NCBI GenBank assembly: GCA_964495085.1
Contig: CAZBUK010000060.1
Span: 1-23,746, forward strand
Direction: 5' to 3'
From: CAZBUK01 sp964495085
GTDB taxonomy: Bacteria; Bacteroidota; Ignavibacteria; T3Sed10-11
Length of the DNA: 23,746 nucleotides
Position numbers and translations under genes: made by a program. The notes beneath the pieces are model-generated. The model had not been told where the DNA came from and did no database searches. It saw nothing but the letters and a program-made list of their open reading frames with translations. Below, piece by piece: positions 8,605 to 16,418 of this stretch. How positions within the stretch are numbered: position 1 is the first letter of the stretch; every line of letters begins with the position of its first letter.

Positions 8605-8642
8605 AAAAAAAATCAGCATCGGATCGAAATATTCCCGATCCG
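8605..8642 (-). terminator. hairpin plus U8 in the pstS leader (attenuator or upstream-operon terminator)
   Basis: On the minus strand CGGATCG (8636-8642) pairs perfectly with CGATCCG (8620-8626) over a 9-nt loop. Seven nucleotides later comes an uninterrupted run of eight T (8605-8612). The gap between stem and T run is larger than in an ideal intrinsic terminator. It lies downstream of the predicted Pho promoter and about 140 nt upstream of pstS, so it would be in the pst leader. Alternatively it terminates read-through from the glycosyltransferase operon. Confidence 0.4.
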
Positions 8643-8764
8643 GTAGGGAAACAATACGCGGGTAAACCGGGATCAATCGGTAATCCACAGCGAAATATTC
8701 GAGGAATTTGACATAATGGACCTAAGATTCACAAAGCAACGTTCCCAAATTAACCAACTATCGG

Positions 8765-8770
8765 ATGATA
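8765..8770 (-). promoter_or_regulatory. -10-like hexamer of the Pho-controlled pst promoter
   Basis: TATCAT on the minus strand matches TATAAT at 5 of 6 positions and lies 14 bp downstream of the last Pho-box hexamer. In PhoB/PhoP-type promoters the activator box takes the place of the -35 element, so this spacing is plausible. It predicts a transcript start near 8757-8759. Other -10-like hexamers exist, for example TACAAT at 8566-8571, which would give a shorter leader. Confidence 0.4.
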
Positions 8771-8784
8771 TCCAAGGAACGATT

Positions 8785-8823
8785 ATTTAATTAATTGTTA
8801 AGCCATTATTAAGAAATTGTTAA
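8785..8823 (-). promoter_or_regulatory. Pho box: four TTAACA-like hexamers at an 11-bp period
   Basis: Read on the minus strand toward pstS, the units are TTAACA (8818-8823), TTAATA (8807-8812), TTAACA (8796-8801) and TTAAAT (8785-8790), each separated by exactly 5 bp. One-turn direct repeats of this kind are how PhoB/PhoP response regulators bind (in Bacillus, TTAACA-type hexamers with 5-bp spacers; in E. coli, CTGTCAT repeats at 11 bp). The position upstream of pstSCAB-phoU and the exact phasing make chance unlikely, although the area is AT-rich. It is the expected site for phosphate-starvation induction of the operon. Confidence 0.78.
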
Positions 8824-8922
8824 CTGGCACTTGGTTTGCAGTTAGCGGCGGTTGGCAGCCTGGTGTGTACGATCTGAAGGTAAACCCGAAAGGAGGCCTT
8901 TGCGGACGGTATGCCATCCGGA

Positions 8923-10035
8923 TTATCCGGCGGCAGACCTCTGATTCGTTTCCACGAGGACGTCCAGTACGGAGGAGGAGGCGTCATCCCAGTTGAATCT
9001 CGACGCCCAGGTAACGGCGTTTCGGGCAAGGCGGTCGTGTTCTTTCTGATCTTTGAGTAGCCGTTCGATAAGCGACGAAAGCATCTCAACGTTGCCGTAG
9101 GGGTAAAGGAGTCCCGTCTCGTTATGCCTGATCGAATCGCGCAGACCGGGAACGTCGGCGCCGATAACCGGTATACCGCATGCATTCGCTTCGATAACCG
9201 TCAGACCCCATCCTTCCTTCGACGAGGTGTTGGCGACAACGTCCATACTTCTGACCAGACCTACCTTCTCCTCCCCCGATACATGTCCGGTAAAAGTCGT
9301 AGAGGCCTCAATCCCCATTCTCCGCGCATATTTTTTTAACGCGGGAAGATGATCGCCGTCTCCGACGATAAGCAGGGTTGCTTCCGGCACCGAAAGCTTA
9401 ACCCGTACGAATGCATCCAGCAGGTGTTCGATGCTTTTATACCTTTTAATCCTTCCGAGAAAACCGACGACCGGATGTCTCCGCGATCTGAACCGGACGG
9501 GTTTGAACAGAGTATGGTCTACGGAATTATGAATCACCCTTATATGCTCCTCCGGGATACCCTGCACCTGCAGCTCCCGCTTCGTACTTTCCGATACTGC
9601 GATGACGGGAACAGACTTATAGACTTTCGGGATGAGCCATTCGGCTGCGGCGACATAGCATGCGGCAACCGGATTGGTTTCGAGCCAGATGCTGTTGCCG
9701 AAGAGATGGTGAAATATCGTCACGAGGGGTTTTCTCACATACACCGGAGTATAAAGTGGTATCTTATTTACATCGTCAACGACCAGATCGTAATGATGTC
9801 CGAAGAAAAAATACCAAAGTGCCGCGCTGTAATTATAGATCAGACGGTGGCCGATGCGGTAGACCTTCACGCCGTCGATAAGATCGCGAGGCGCCCCGCC
9901 GCGGAACGCGGAACACACGAGCGTAACGGAATATCCCTTCGCCGCTATCCGGCTGAATATTTCGTGGAGATGTACCTCCGCCCCTCCAGCGTTCGGATTC
10001 TTCCGGTCCTGCCAGTTGAATATCAGTATCTTCAC
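8923..10035 (-). CDS. GT4-family glycosyltransferase (GT-B fold)
   Basis: A 370-residue cytoplasmic retaining glycosyltransferase of the GT4 type that transfers a sugar from a nucleotide-sugar donor to a growing glycan or lipid-linked acceptor. The N-terminal domain starts MKILIFNWQDRKNPNAGGAEVH, with the glycine-rich acceptor-side loop (AGGAEVH, 16-22). The linker is followed by GFLGRIKRYK (191-200), donor-phosphate contacts typical of the family, and the E-x7-E motif EGWGLTVIE with Glu274 and Glu282. Donor and acceptor cannot be read from sequence. The start overlaps the upstream methyltransferase by 4 bases. It is the last gene of a run with two methyltransferases and a DUF2723 protein, suggesting assembly of a methylated surface or protein-linked glycan. 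Confidence 0.9.
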   Translation of the reverse strand: MKILIFNWQDRKNPNAGGAEVHLHEIFSRIAAKGYSVTLVCSAFRGGAPRDLIDGVKVYRIGHRLIYNYSAALWYFFFGHHYDLVVDDVNKIPLYTPVYVRKPLVTIFHHLFGNSIWLETNPVAACYVAAAEWLIPKVYKSVPVIAVSESTKRELQVQGIPEEHIRVIHNSVDHTLFKPVRFRSRRHPVVGFLGRIKRYKSIEHLLDAFVRVKLSVPEATLLIVGDGDHLPALKKYARRMGIEASTTFTGHVSGEEKVGLVRSMDVVANTSSKEGWGLTVIEANACGIPVIGADVPGLRDSIRHNETGLLYPYGNVEMLSSLIERLLKDQKEHDRLARNAVTWASRFNWDDASSSVLDVLVETNQRSAAG

Positions 10036-10787
10036 TGCATGCTCTTCGTTACGTAGTAGATGCTGCTTTCTACCGGGAAATAATCGTCCCGGACAGTCTG
10101 GACATTCATCAGAGAGCCTCCGGATGTTGTCAGAAAAGATACCATCTCATCGCGCGGGACGTGCCGCATGCTGATGGGATGAAGACCGAGTCTCCAGTAG
10201 AGCGTTCGGTCGCTCACTCCCAAACTCCGGAGCAGTCTGAACAGCGTTCGTCTGGGCTGGAGTCTCAACAGAAACGGGAGTTTGCTCGGCAATTGAAAAA
10301 CGGCGATGCCTCCCGGCGCAAGAAGTCTGATAAACTCGCGCACGTACCTGAGGATCATCTCTACTGAGGGAAGATGCTGAAGAACAATATTGGAATATAT
10401 CAGATTGAACCGGCCGTCGGGAAAAATCCGGAGATCCTCCTGTGGATTCACCAGGAACGTACAGTTCGGGTAGGTTGCATGCATTGCCTTCGCCTTCTCG
10501 ATCATCGCATCTGAAACGTCGACTCCCGTCACCGTATCGAATCGTGAAGCGAGTGCACGTGTGAGACGGCCAACGCCGCAGCCGAAATCCAGCGCGCTGC
10601 CGTACGGACCGGAAAAGCCGAGCTTGACGATGCGTTCAATAACCGATTCTATCTCACGTTCACCGGTCGTAAAAAATGCTTCTTCATCCCACCCTCCGTA
10701 TTTTCGTTCGGGATCCGACAGGATCGCCCAGAGCGCATCGGACTTTCCGAGCTCATCCCATTCCGCTTTATGATTCAGAAGATTCAT
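10032..10787 (-). CDS. class I SAM-dependent methyltransferase
   Basis: A 251-residue Rossmann-fold methyltransferase. Motif I is ALDFGCGVGRLTRAL (about 65-79) with the acidic SAM-ribose residue Asp90 in TGVDVS. Motif IV/post-motif stretch FNLIYSNIVLQHLP (about 127-140) is typical of small-molecule or glycan methyltransferases of the Methyltransf_11/25 group. The C-terminal part (SDRTLYWRLGLHPISMRHV) probably forms the substrate lid. It overlaps its neighbours on both sides by 4 bases (10032-10035 and 10784-10787), so three cytoplasmic enzymes are translated as a coupled block. The likely substrate is a sugar or lipid-linked glycan, from context only. Confidence 0.85.
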   Translation of the reverse strand: MNLLNHKAEWDELGKSDALWAILSDPERKYGGWDEEAFFTTGEREIESVIERIVKLGFSGPYGSALDFGCGVGRLTRALASRFDTVTGVDVSDAMIEKAKAMHATYPNCTFLVNPQEDLRIFPDGRFNLIYSNIVLQHLPSVEMILRYVREFIRLLAPGGIAVFQLPSKLPFLLRLQPRRTLFRLLRSLGVSDRTLYWRLGLHPISMRHVPRDEMVSFLTTSGGSLMNVQTVRDDYFPVESSIYYVTKSMQ

Positions 10788-11611
10788 ACGCGCACCTTAT
10801 GTACGTCCGCTCCCCGCGACTCATGATGCAGGACGGTCGGGTCAATCTTACGGGCAACGATGCCGATGCAGACGCCCGTGTACAGAGGGAGAGAGGATTT
10901 CATAAGAAAGTTTCTCAGGAACCGGCGGACCGACCGCAATCCCGGGACCTCCGGCGGATAGAGAGGAAGCCGTATTCCGATACGTCCGGATATCTCACGC
11001 ACGATCCGGTAAACGAGACTCGGCTTCATCCAGACACCGTACGAATAGACGGGTTCGAGTCCGTACGATCGCATCAGGGAGCGTAATTCGGCGTGGGAGA
11101 ATGACCGCTCCCATCCCGCAAACCATGCGTTGAATAGGATCAGCACATGCTTCACCACCGTATAAAAATGGAATCGCTGCGGCACGTCGATGAGCATGTA
11201 GCCGCCGGGCTTCATCACCCGAACCTGTTCGCTCACCATGGCTGCGGCGTCCTCGCTCCGGAAATGTTCTAGTAGTCCCTGATGGAACACGATATCGAAG
11301 GAATCGTCTCTGAAAGGAAGCGAAAAGGTATCTCCGCCGATCAGGGTTACCGGCAGCTCCCCGGACGTCTGCTCCATCAGTCTGAGTGCATGATAGGAAT
11401 AATCGAGTTGATATACACGGGCGCCGTCGGCAGCGAGGGGAAGACTATCGCGTCCCGTCCCGGAGCCTACTTCGAGAATGCTCTTTCCCTCCGGCGAAAC
11501 GACCGCACGGAGATGTTCCGCTATGCGCGTCTCGTTGGAATAGATCTCCTCTACCCGATCCTTCGAGCCCCAATACGACTCCCAATCGCTTCGGGCCGAT
11601 TGTCGCGGCAC
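10784..11611 (-). CDS. class I SAM-dependent methyltransferase (second)
   Basis: A 275-residue Rossmann-fold methyltransferase, different from its neighbour. Motif I is SILEVGSGTGRDSLPLA (about 44-60), Asp70 ends the second strand (QLDYS), and FDIVFHQGLLEHF marks motif IV. The opening WESYWGSKDRVEEIY is common in SAM methyltransferases in polysaccharide and lipid-glycan clusters. It starts 3 bp after the DUF2723 gene and overlaps the next methyltransferase by 4 bases. Residues 115-180 contain hydrophobic patches that may dock at the membrane, though no clear transmembrane helix is present. Function as O- or N-methyltransferase of a glycan is inferred from position. Confidence 0.83.
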   Translation of the reverse strand: MPRQSARSDWESYWGSKDRVEEIYSNETRIAEHLRAVVSPEGKSILEVGSGTGRDSLPLAADGARVYQLDYSYHALRLMEQTSGELPVTLIGGDTFSLPFRDDSFDIVFHQGLLEHFRSEDAAAMVSEQVRVMKPGGYMLIDVPQRFHFYTVVKHVLILFNAWFAGWERSFSHAELRSLMRSYGLEPVYSYGVWMKPSLVYRIVREISGRIGIRLPLYPPEVPGLRSVRRFLRNFLMKSSLPLYTGVCIGIVARKIDPTVLHHESRGADVHKVRV

Positions 11612-11614
11612 GTT

Positions 11615-14347
11615 CTAATTCTCCGTTCCGTCGGGCGTGATCTGAGACGTATCGACGGTTTCGGCCGGTTCGTCCATCCTCAGGAACACATCGAGCTGTT
11701 CGATCCGCTGCTGAATTTGCTCCGCTACTCCCGGCTGGTCGCCATAGATTTCCTGCATACGGCGTAGCAGATCGCGTTCCTTTGCAAATTCTCCGCGCTC
11801 GCTGTAGAGAAACATAAGAACGAGATACGGATTTTCCCGGGCATTTAACGATATGGCCGGACCGTCTTCTATCTGTTTCTGAAGATCAGCCAGGAGCTCA
11901 TCGGTTATCTCGTGGAACCGTTCTTCTCTCCCGGCCCGTCGGTAAAAATTGGCTATCTCATACTGCATGCCGGCGAACATCCCGACATTTTCCCGCGGAA
12001 TGATCTCTTCCATCCGATCGAGTACCGCGAGCACCTTGTCGTTATTCCGCTCCACCTGCTGATAATAATACGCCAGTTGCAGAAAAGAATTCCTGTAATT
12101 TATAGTAAGTCTTTTACTCTGTTCTTCGAGATGAACGGTCGGATCGTTCAGGCCGCGGAATTTATAACCGTAACGCGGTTCGCGGGAGAACACGTCCGGT
12201 TCGTTAAAGAGGTTTGCGTGCAGAATGTCCGCCGCGATGTTCCTTCCGCTGGGATCCGATAGCGGTGTGACCCGCTGTACAAGTCCTTCCAAACGAAGAT
12301 ATTGATCGAGACCTATCTTGCTACCGTTATCCGGAATAGTTATGGCGAAATATACGGGCCGCTCCCAACTGCTTGCCATGATAATCTCCCTGACCATAAT
12401 GTCCTGGACGCGAATGACGGGTATTCCGGTGAACTCGCGCGTATTCGACATGCGCCAGCGGATTTTTCCCTCCGCCCGCACAGCGGGATCGGTTATTCCG
12501 AAACGATCGTATACTTCCTCCGGAACGGGAAGTTCAAGATCTCTCGGTTCCCATCGGTCAGGACGTATCTGATCGATCTGCGCCTCGCTCAGATTGATCG
12601 GCACTTTTTTCGCACCATGCGGCTCGAGGTTTTTCAACTGCCTGATGTACCAGTGTGTGTTCAGCAGACTCAGATTTGCGACGCGGACATCCTGCCTGAC
12701 GCCCTCGACGTCCTGCAGATACCAGAGCGGAAAGGTGTCGTTATCGCCGTTCGTAAAGAGGATTGCATCGCGCTCGACGCTCTGAAGGAGATTGTAGGCA
12801 TAATCCCAGGCGATGTAATGACCCGTCCGGTTCCGCTCCTTCCGGTTTTCGGTAAGGAGATTGACGGGAGAAGCTATAAAGAGGAGGAGTAATACTCCTG
12901 CCATTGCACCGAGTTTTAAAGAAGCTTTCTCTTTAAGGGCTTCCGAGACGTATTCGATGAGTGCAGCCGTCCCGAGTCCTATCCAGGCGGCCATTACAAA
13001 GAATGAACCCGCGTAGAAATAATCGCGTTCCCTCGGCTGGGGTTCGGTCATATTGAAGTACAGCGCGAGCGCAAATCCCGAAATAAAGAAGAAGAGCAGC
13101 ATAACCGTCCCCCATTTCCAATCCCGCCTCATGTGATACCAGAGACCGATGAGTCCGAGCAACAGGGGTAATCCGTAGAGACGGCTCCAGTCGACGCCTG
13201 CATCCTGCCAATCTCCTTCCTTTCCGATGAAATTATGAGCGAGGTACCTCACATACATGTGCGAAACCTGATACTTGATGAGGTAATCCATATCGCTGCT
13301 GTACTTCCGGTAATTCATCTGATGAGCCTCGTCCGGACTCCAACGGCGTTCGAAGAGAGGTACGTCTCCGTACTGCTCACGGTTCAGATACGATACCAGC
13401 GTCCGAATGTCGTCGGGTTGATTCTGATTCATGGGCGGATTCGCGTTCGAGCGGATGATAACGCTGGCGTATGTCGTGAAGCCGAACGCAATAAGCAGCA
13501 GGGACATCAGAGCCAGATTCAGATACTTTTGCCGGTGTTTATGCGAGTAGTATACCCCGTAGACGGCGGCGGCAACGGCGACCGGAGGAACGAGTTGAAT
13601 CATCGTGCTGTCGCGGAAACCCATAAAATTCCCATCCAGCATAGTGACCAGCCACTTCACGACGCCGGGATAAATCACGAAGAAGGCAGCAACCGCCCCG
13701 AGTCCGAATTTGAATACGGAGGACCAGCTCGGTTCGAATCGACGGAAATAAATTATCAATGCGACGGGGAAGAACGCCAGCAGACTCAGCAAGTGTACGC
13801 CGACCGACAATCCGATGATGTACGCGCCGAGGAGCAGATACCGTTCACTCCCCTTCTCGTCGGCGCGGTCGTACCAACGGAATCCGAGCCAGACGACGAG
13901 CGTCGTGAGAAATAGACTCGTCGCGTATGTCTCCGCCTCGGTTGCATTGAACCAGAATGTCTGGCTCCAGAGGAGCGACAGCGAGCCGATAACGCCGCTG
14001 CCGTATGCGATGATCTTGTCCTGAAGAGTTTCAGGTCTGCCGCGGAAATAGGATATCAATTTGACGATGATGAGGTAGAGAATGAGCACGGTAAACGAAC
14101 CGGCGAGTACCGATATGGTATTCACCCGGAATGCGATGTCCGAAGCGAACGGTACCATGGAAAGGACCCGTCCTGCGAGTATAAACAGAGGCGTACCGGG
14201 GGGATGCGGGACCTGCACCAGATAAGACGCTGCGATTCTTTCGCCTGGATCCCAGAATGAAACCGATGGAGATACGGTTGAGAAGAGCGTGATGAGCGCT
14301 GTGAGAAGCACGAGCGAAGCGACGATTCCGTTTTCATACTTTCGCAT
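11615..14347 (-). CDS. DUF2723 (GT117-type) polytopic membrane glycosyltransferase with C-terminal repeat region
   Basis: A 910-residue integral inner-membrane protein. The hallmark of DUF2723 proteins is near the N-terminus: WDPGERIAASYLVQVPHPPG (32-51), with Asp33/Glu36 in the first extracytoplasmic loop and the HPPG turn, resembling the catalytic loop of GT-C protein O-mannosyltransferases. About a dozen hydrophobic helices fill residues 8-520, followed by a large soluble part (about 540-910). Its last quarter has helical stretches (NSFLQLAYYYQQVERNND, NPYLVLMFLYSERGEF) that look TPR-like. The family is common in Bacteroidota and relatives and is thought to transfer sugars from a polyprenyl carrier to exported protein or lipid; the precise reaction is not established here. 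AAAGGG lies upstream of the ATG. It begins 43 bp after hemW, the largest gap in the operon. Confidence 0.85.
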   Translation of the reverse strand: MRKYENGIVASLVLLTALITLFSTVSPSVSFWDPGERIAASYLVQVPHPPGTPLFILAGRVLSMVPFASDIAFRVNTISVLAGSFTVLILYLIIVKLISYFRGRPETLQDKIIAYGSGVIGSLSLLWSQTFWFNATEAETYATSLFLTTLVVWLGFRWYDRADEKGSERYLLLGAYIIGLSVGVHLLSLLAFFPVALIIYFRRFEPSWSSVFKFGLGAVAAFFVIYPGVVKWLVTMLDGNFMGFRDSTMIQLVPPVAVAAAVYGVYYSHKHRQKYLNLALMSLLLIAFGFTTYASVIIRSNANPPMNQNQPDDIRTLVSYLNREQYGDVPLFERRWSPDEAHQMNYRKYSSDMDYLIKYQVSHMYVRYLAHNFIGKEGDWQDAGVDWSRLYGLPLLLGLIGLWYHMRRDWKWGTVMLLFFFISGFALALYFNMTEPQPRERDYFYAGSFFVMAAWIGLGTAALIEYVSEALKEKASLKLGAMAGVLLLLFIASPVNLLTENRKERNRTGHYIAWDYAYNLLQSVERDAILFTNGDNDTFPLWYLQDVEGVRQDVRVANLSLLNTHWYIRQLKNLEPHGAKKVPINLSEAQIDQIRPDRWEPRDLELPVPEEVYDRFGITDPAVRAEGKIRWRMSNTREFTGIPVIRVQDIMVREIIMASSWERPVYFAITIPDNGSKIGLDQYLRLEGLVQRVTPLSDPSGRNIAADILHANLFNEPDVFSREPRYGYKFRGLNDPTVHLEEQSKRLTINYRNSFLQLAYYYQQVERNNDKVLAVLDRMEEIIPRENVGMFAGMQYEIANFYRRAGREERFHEITDELLADLQKQIEDGPAISLNARENPYLVLMFLYSERGEFAKERDLLRRMQEIYGDQPGVAEQIQQRIEQLDVFLRMDEPAETVDTSQITPDGTEN

Positions 14348-14390
14348 GTGAATACTGCCCTTTACTCTTTAATGAAAGATACATCATAGA

Positions 14391-15515
14391 TTAAATGAGA
14401 TCGCGAGCGATAAGATCGGTAAAGATTCGCCCCCGCTTCGTTACCCGGAGCCACCGCCCCTCGATCTCCACAAGACGGTCCCGTACGAATCCCTCCAGCT
14501 CTTTCGTTTTGATTCCGATCAGGTCGTATTGAAACAGCGATTTGAGCCGGTCGAGATCGAGCCCCTGTGCTCGAAGGCCGAGAAAAATCGTCTCCTCTGC
14601 AAGCTGATCGTCGGTGAGCCGTTCCGCTCCGCCCACGGGAATCGATCCCTCCGCAATCAGCTCAGCATACCTCCTGACGCTCCTGACGTTCCAGTACCGT
14701 TTCCCTTCGTAAAAGGAATGTGCGGAAGGGCCGAATCCGAGATATTCATTGTGCGACCAATAGATTCGATTGTGAAGACATTCTTTCCCGGGACGCGCAT
14801 AGTTCGAAACCTCATACTGTTCATAGCCGGCATCCGCGAGCGCTTCGACCGTCAGCTCAAACAGCCGCGCGTCCTCTTCCTCGGGCAGCGGACTGATCTG
14901 ACGTCGCTGCAGCATGCCATGCAACGGCGTTCCCGGTTCGAAGGTCAGACTATACGCAGAAATATGCTCCGGCTCCAGTCCGACAACCCGATCGATGGTC
15001 TGCCGTAGCATTTCCGGGGTCTGCCCCGGTACCGAAAAAATAATATCGATATTGATATTCGAGAATCCCGCTCGCCGGGCAGTCCGCACCGCTTCGACGG
15101 AATCTTCCGCGGAATGAATTCTCTCCAGGAATCGAAGTTCTTTCTCATGAAACGACTGGATTCCGAAGCTGATCCGGTTCACGCCGGACTGCCGGTATGC
15201 CTGCAACGATTCGAACGTTACCGTTCCCGGATTTGCTTCAAGCGTGAACTCGGCCCCGGCATCGACATCGAAACGGCGGAAGAGTTCATTCGTAATCCGT
15301 TCAAGCTGACGTGGAGTCAACAGAGACGGCGTTCCCCCGCCAAAAAATACCGACGAGAAGCGAAGACGCCCCGGATGACGAGCGGAGACGAGTTCGATCT
15401 CGCGGGTCAGCGCATCGACGAACGAATCGACTCCATCCGTCTGCTCGATGGAGTAGAAATCGCAGTAGATGCACTTATGCTCGCAGAACGGTATATGGAT
15501 ATAGAGGCCGCGCAT
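14391..15515 (-). CDS. hemW: HemW-type radical SAM heme chaperone
   Basis: A 374-residue radical SAM protein of the HemN/HemW family. The [4Fe-4S] motif is C-x3-C-x2-C at Cys11, Cys15 and Cys18 (HIPFCEHKCIYCDFYS), directly after a very short N-terminus, as in HemW. The GGGTPSLL stretch binds SAM, and the NIDIIFSVPGQT segment is also conserved. True oxygen-independent coproporphyrinogen oxidase HemN carries a longer N-terminus before the cluster; its absence favours HemW, which inserts heme into respiratory enzymes. It starts 2 bp after the second signal peptidase gene. HemW genes are often misnamed 'coproporphyrinogen III oxidase'. Confidence 0.92.
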   Translation of the reverse strand: MRGLYIHIPFCEHKCIYCDFYSIEQTDGVDSFVDALTREIELVSARHPGRLRFSSVFFGGGTPSLLTPRQLERITNELFRRFDVDAGAEFTLEANPGTVTFESLQAYRQSGVNRISFGIQSFHEKELRFLERIHSAEDSVEAVRTARRAGFSNINIDIIFSVPGQTPEMLRQTIDRVVGLEPEHISAYSLTFEPGTPLHGMLQRRQISPLPEEEDARLFELTVEALADAGYEQYEVSNYARPGKECLHNRIYWSHNEYLGFGPSAHSFYEGKRYWNVRSVRRYAELIAEGSIPVGGAERLTDDQLAEETIFLGLRAQGLDLDRLKSLFQYDLIGIKTKELEGFVRDRLVEIEGRWLRVTKRGRIFTDLIARDLI

Positions 15516-15517
15516 GG

Positions 15518-16408
15518 TTATCTGATCAGCGTCCCGATTCTTTCGGTTCTGATGTTTTTAAATCTCGTGAAGAATGATGCCGACGATGCGGCTCCCTCCC
15601 AGCTCCACGACCAATAGACCAGCATCGCCTGCCCGATCATATTCTCCTCCGGAACGAATCCCCAGAACCGGCTGTCGAGACTGTTGTCCCTGTTGTCGCC
15701 GAGGGTGAAATAATAGTCGCTGCGAACCGTGTACGTGTCCGTCCCGATACCGTCAATCGAAATCGAACCGTCGGCTTCGATACGAACATCCGATCCTTCC
15801 CGCCGGATGAGAACCATCCATTGTTTGATAGTCTCGAGATCAACCCTGATGGTATCGCCTTTCTTCGGAACGTAGACAGGTCCGTAATTATCTTCATTGA
15901 ACCGCGCTCCGCTCGGGAATATGCGGAGATCGTTCCTGCCCGGCGGTTTTGTCTGCCTGCTTCCCCTCTTGACGGTAGAGAGCGAGGGGAACAACTCGCC
16001 GTTGATGTATACGCGTTTATCGCGAATTACCACCGTATCTCCGGGGAGTCCGATGCAGCGTTTGATGTAATTCAGATCCTCGATCGCATCGATCTGATCC
16101 CGTTCGCCCGGGAATTTGAAAACGACCACCTCTCCGCGACGCGGCTTCCGGATTCCCGGCAGGCGGACGAATGGAATTGCCACGTCGGTTAGCGGAAAAT
16201 TCCTCGGTGTACTCGGTCCGAAGATAAATTTATTGACCAGTATGAAGTCGCCGACGAGGAGCGTATTTTCCATCGATCCCGTCGGGATGCGGTACGCATC
16301 GACGATGAATATTTTAATCAGAAACGCTACAACCAGCGTCAGGAATACGACACGGAAATATTCTCTGAGCCATGACCGCACCGGAGTATGTTGTTCCTCG
16401 GACTGCAT
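15518..16408 (-). CDS. lepB: signal peptidase I (downstream paralogue)
   Basis: Leader peptidase of family S26A that cuts Sec/Tat signal peptides outside the inner membrane. One N-terminal transmembrane anchor (about 19-36) precedes the catalytic box YRIPTGSMENTL with nucleophile Ser45. The general base is Lys116 in NYIKRCIGLPGDTV, and the C-terminal LGDNRDNSLDSRFWGFVP box is intact. Length 296 residues. An insert of about 60 residues after the Lys box (SLSTVKRGSRQTKPPGR onward) is typical of FCB-group enzymes. It lies 10 bp after a second signal peptidase gene and 2 bp before hemW. A GGGAGGG run sits only one base before the ATG, too close for a normal Shine-Dalgarno, so a slightly later start (GTG at codon 10) is possible. 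Confidence 0.94.
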   Translation of the reverse strand: MQSEEQHTPVRSWLREYFRVVFLTLVVAFLIKIFIVDAYRIPTGSMENTLLVGDFILVNKFIFGPSTPRNFPLTDVAIPFVRLPGIRKPRRGEVVVFKFPGERDQIDAIEDLNYIKRCIGLPGDTVVIRDKRVYINGELFPSLSTVKRGSRQTKPPGRNDLRIFPSGARFNEDNYGPVYVPKKGDTIRVDLETIKQWMVLIRREGSDVRIEADGSISIDGIGTDTYTVRSDYYFTLGDNRDNSLDSRFWGFVPEENMIGQAMLVYWSWSWEGAASSASFFTRFKNIRTERIGTLIR

Positions 16409-16418
16409 GCCCTCCCGA

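Larger units (their letters stand above)
8466..8922. other. 457-bp intergenic region between GT4 gene and pstS
   Basis: It holds the pstS Shine-Dalgarno, the leader hairpin (8605-8642), the -10-like hexamer and the Pho box described separately. Next to the glycosyltransferase stop, GGATGG/CCGTCC can form a 6-bp stem (one G-U pair) on the minus strand but has no U run. A 77-codon minus-strand frame (8455-8688) has no motif or Shine-Dalgarno and overlaps the pstS start; I do not call it a gene. Confidence 0.55.

Noticed and set aside
8455..8688. A 77-codon minus-strand open frame overlapping the pstS start.
   Set aside because: No recognisable motif, no Shine-Dalgarno, and it overlaps the good pstS ribosome-binding site; more likely leader sequence.
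14391..15515. Naming the radical SAM gene as oxygen-independent coproporphyrinogen oxidase (hemN).
   Set aside because: The CxxxCxxC motif begins at residue 11; HemN has a longer N-terminus before the cluster. HemW fits better.
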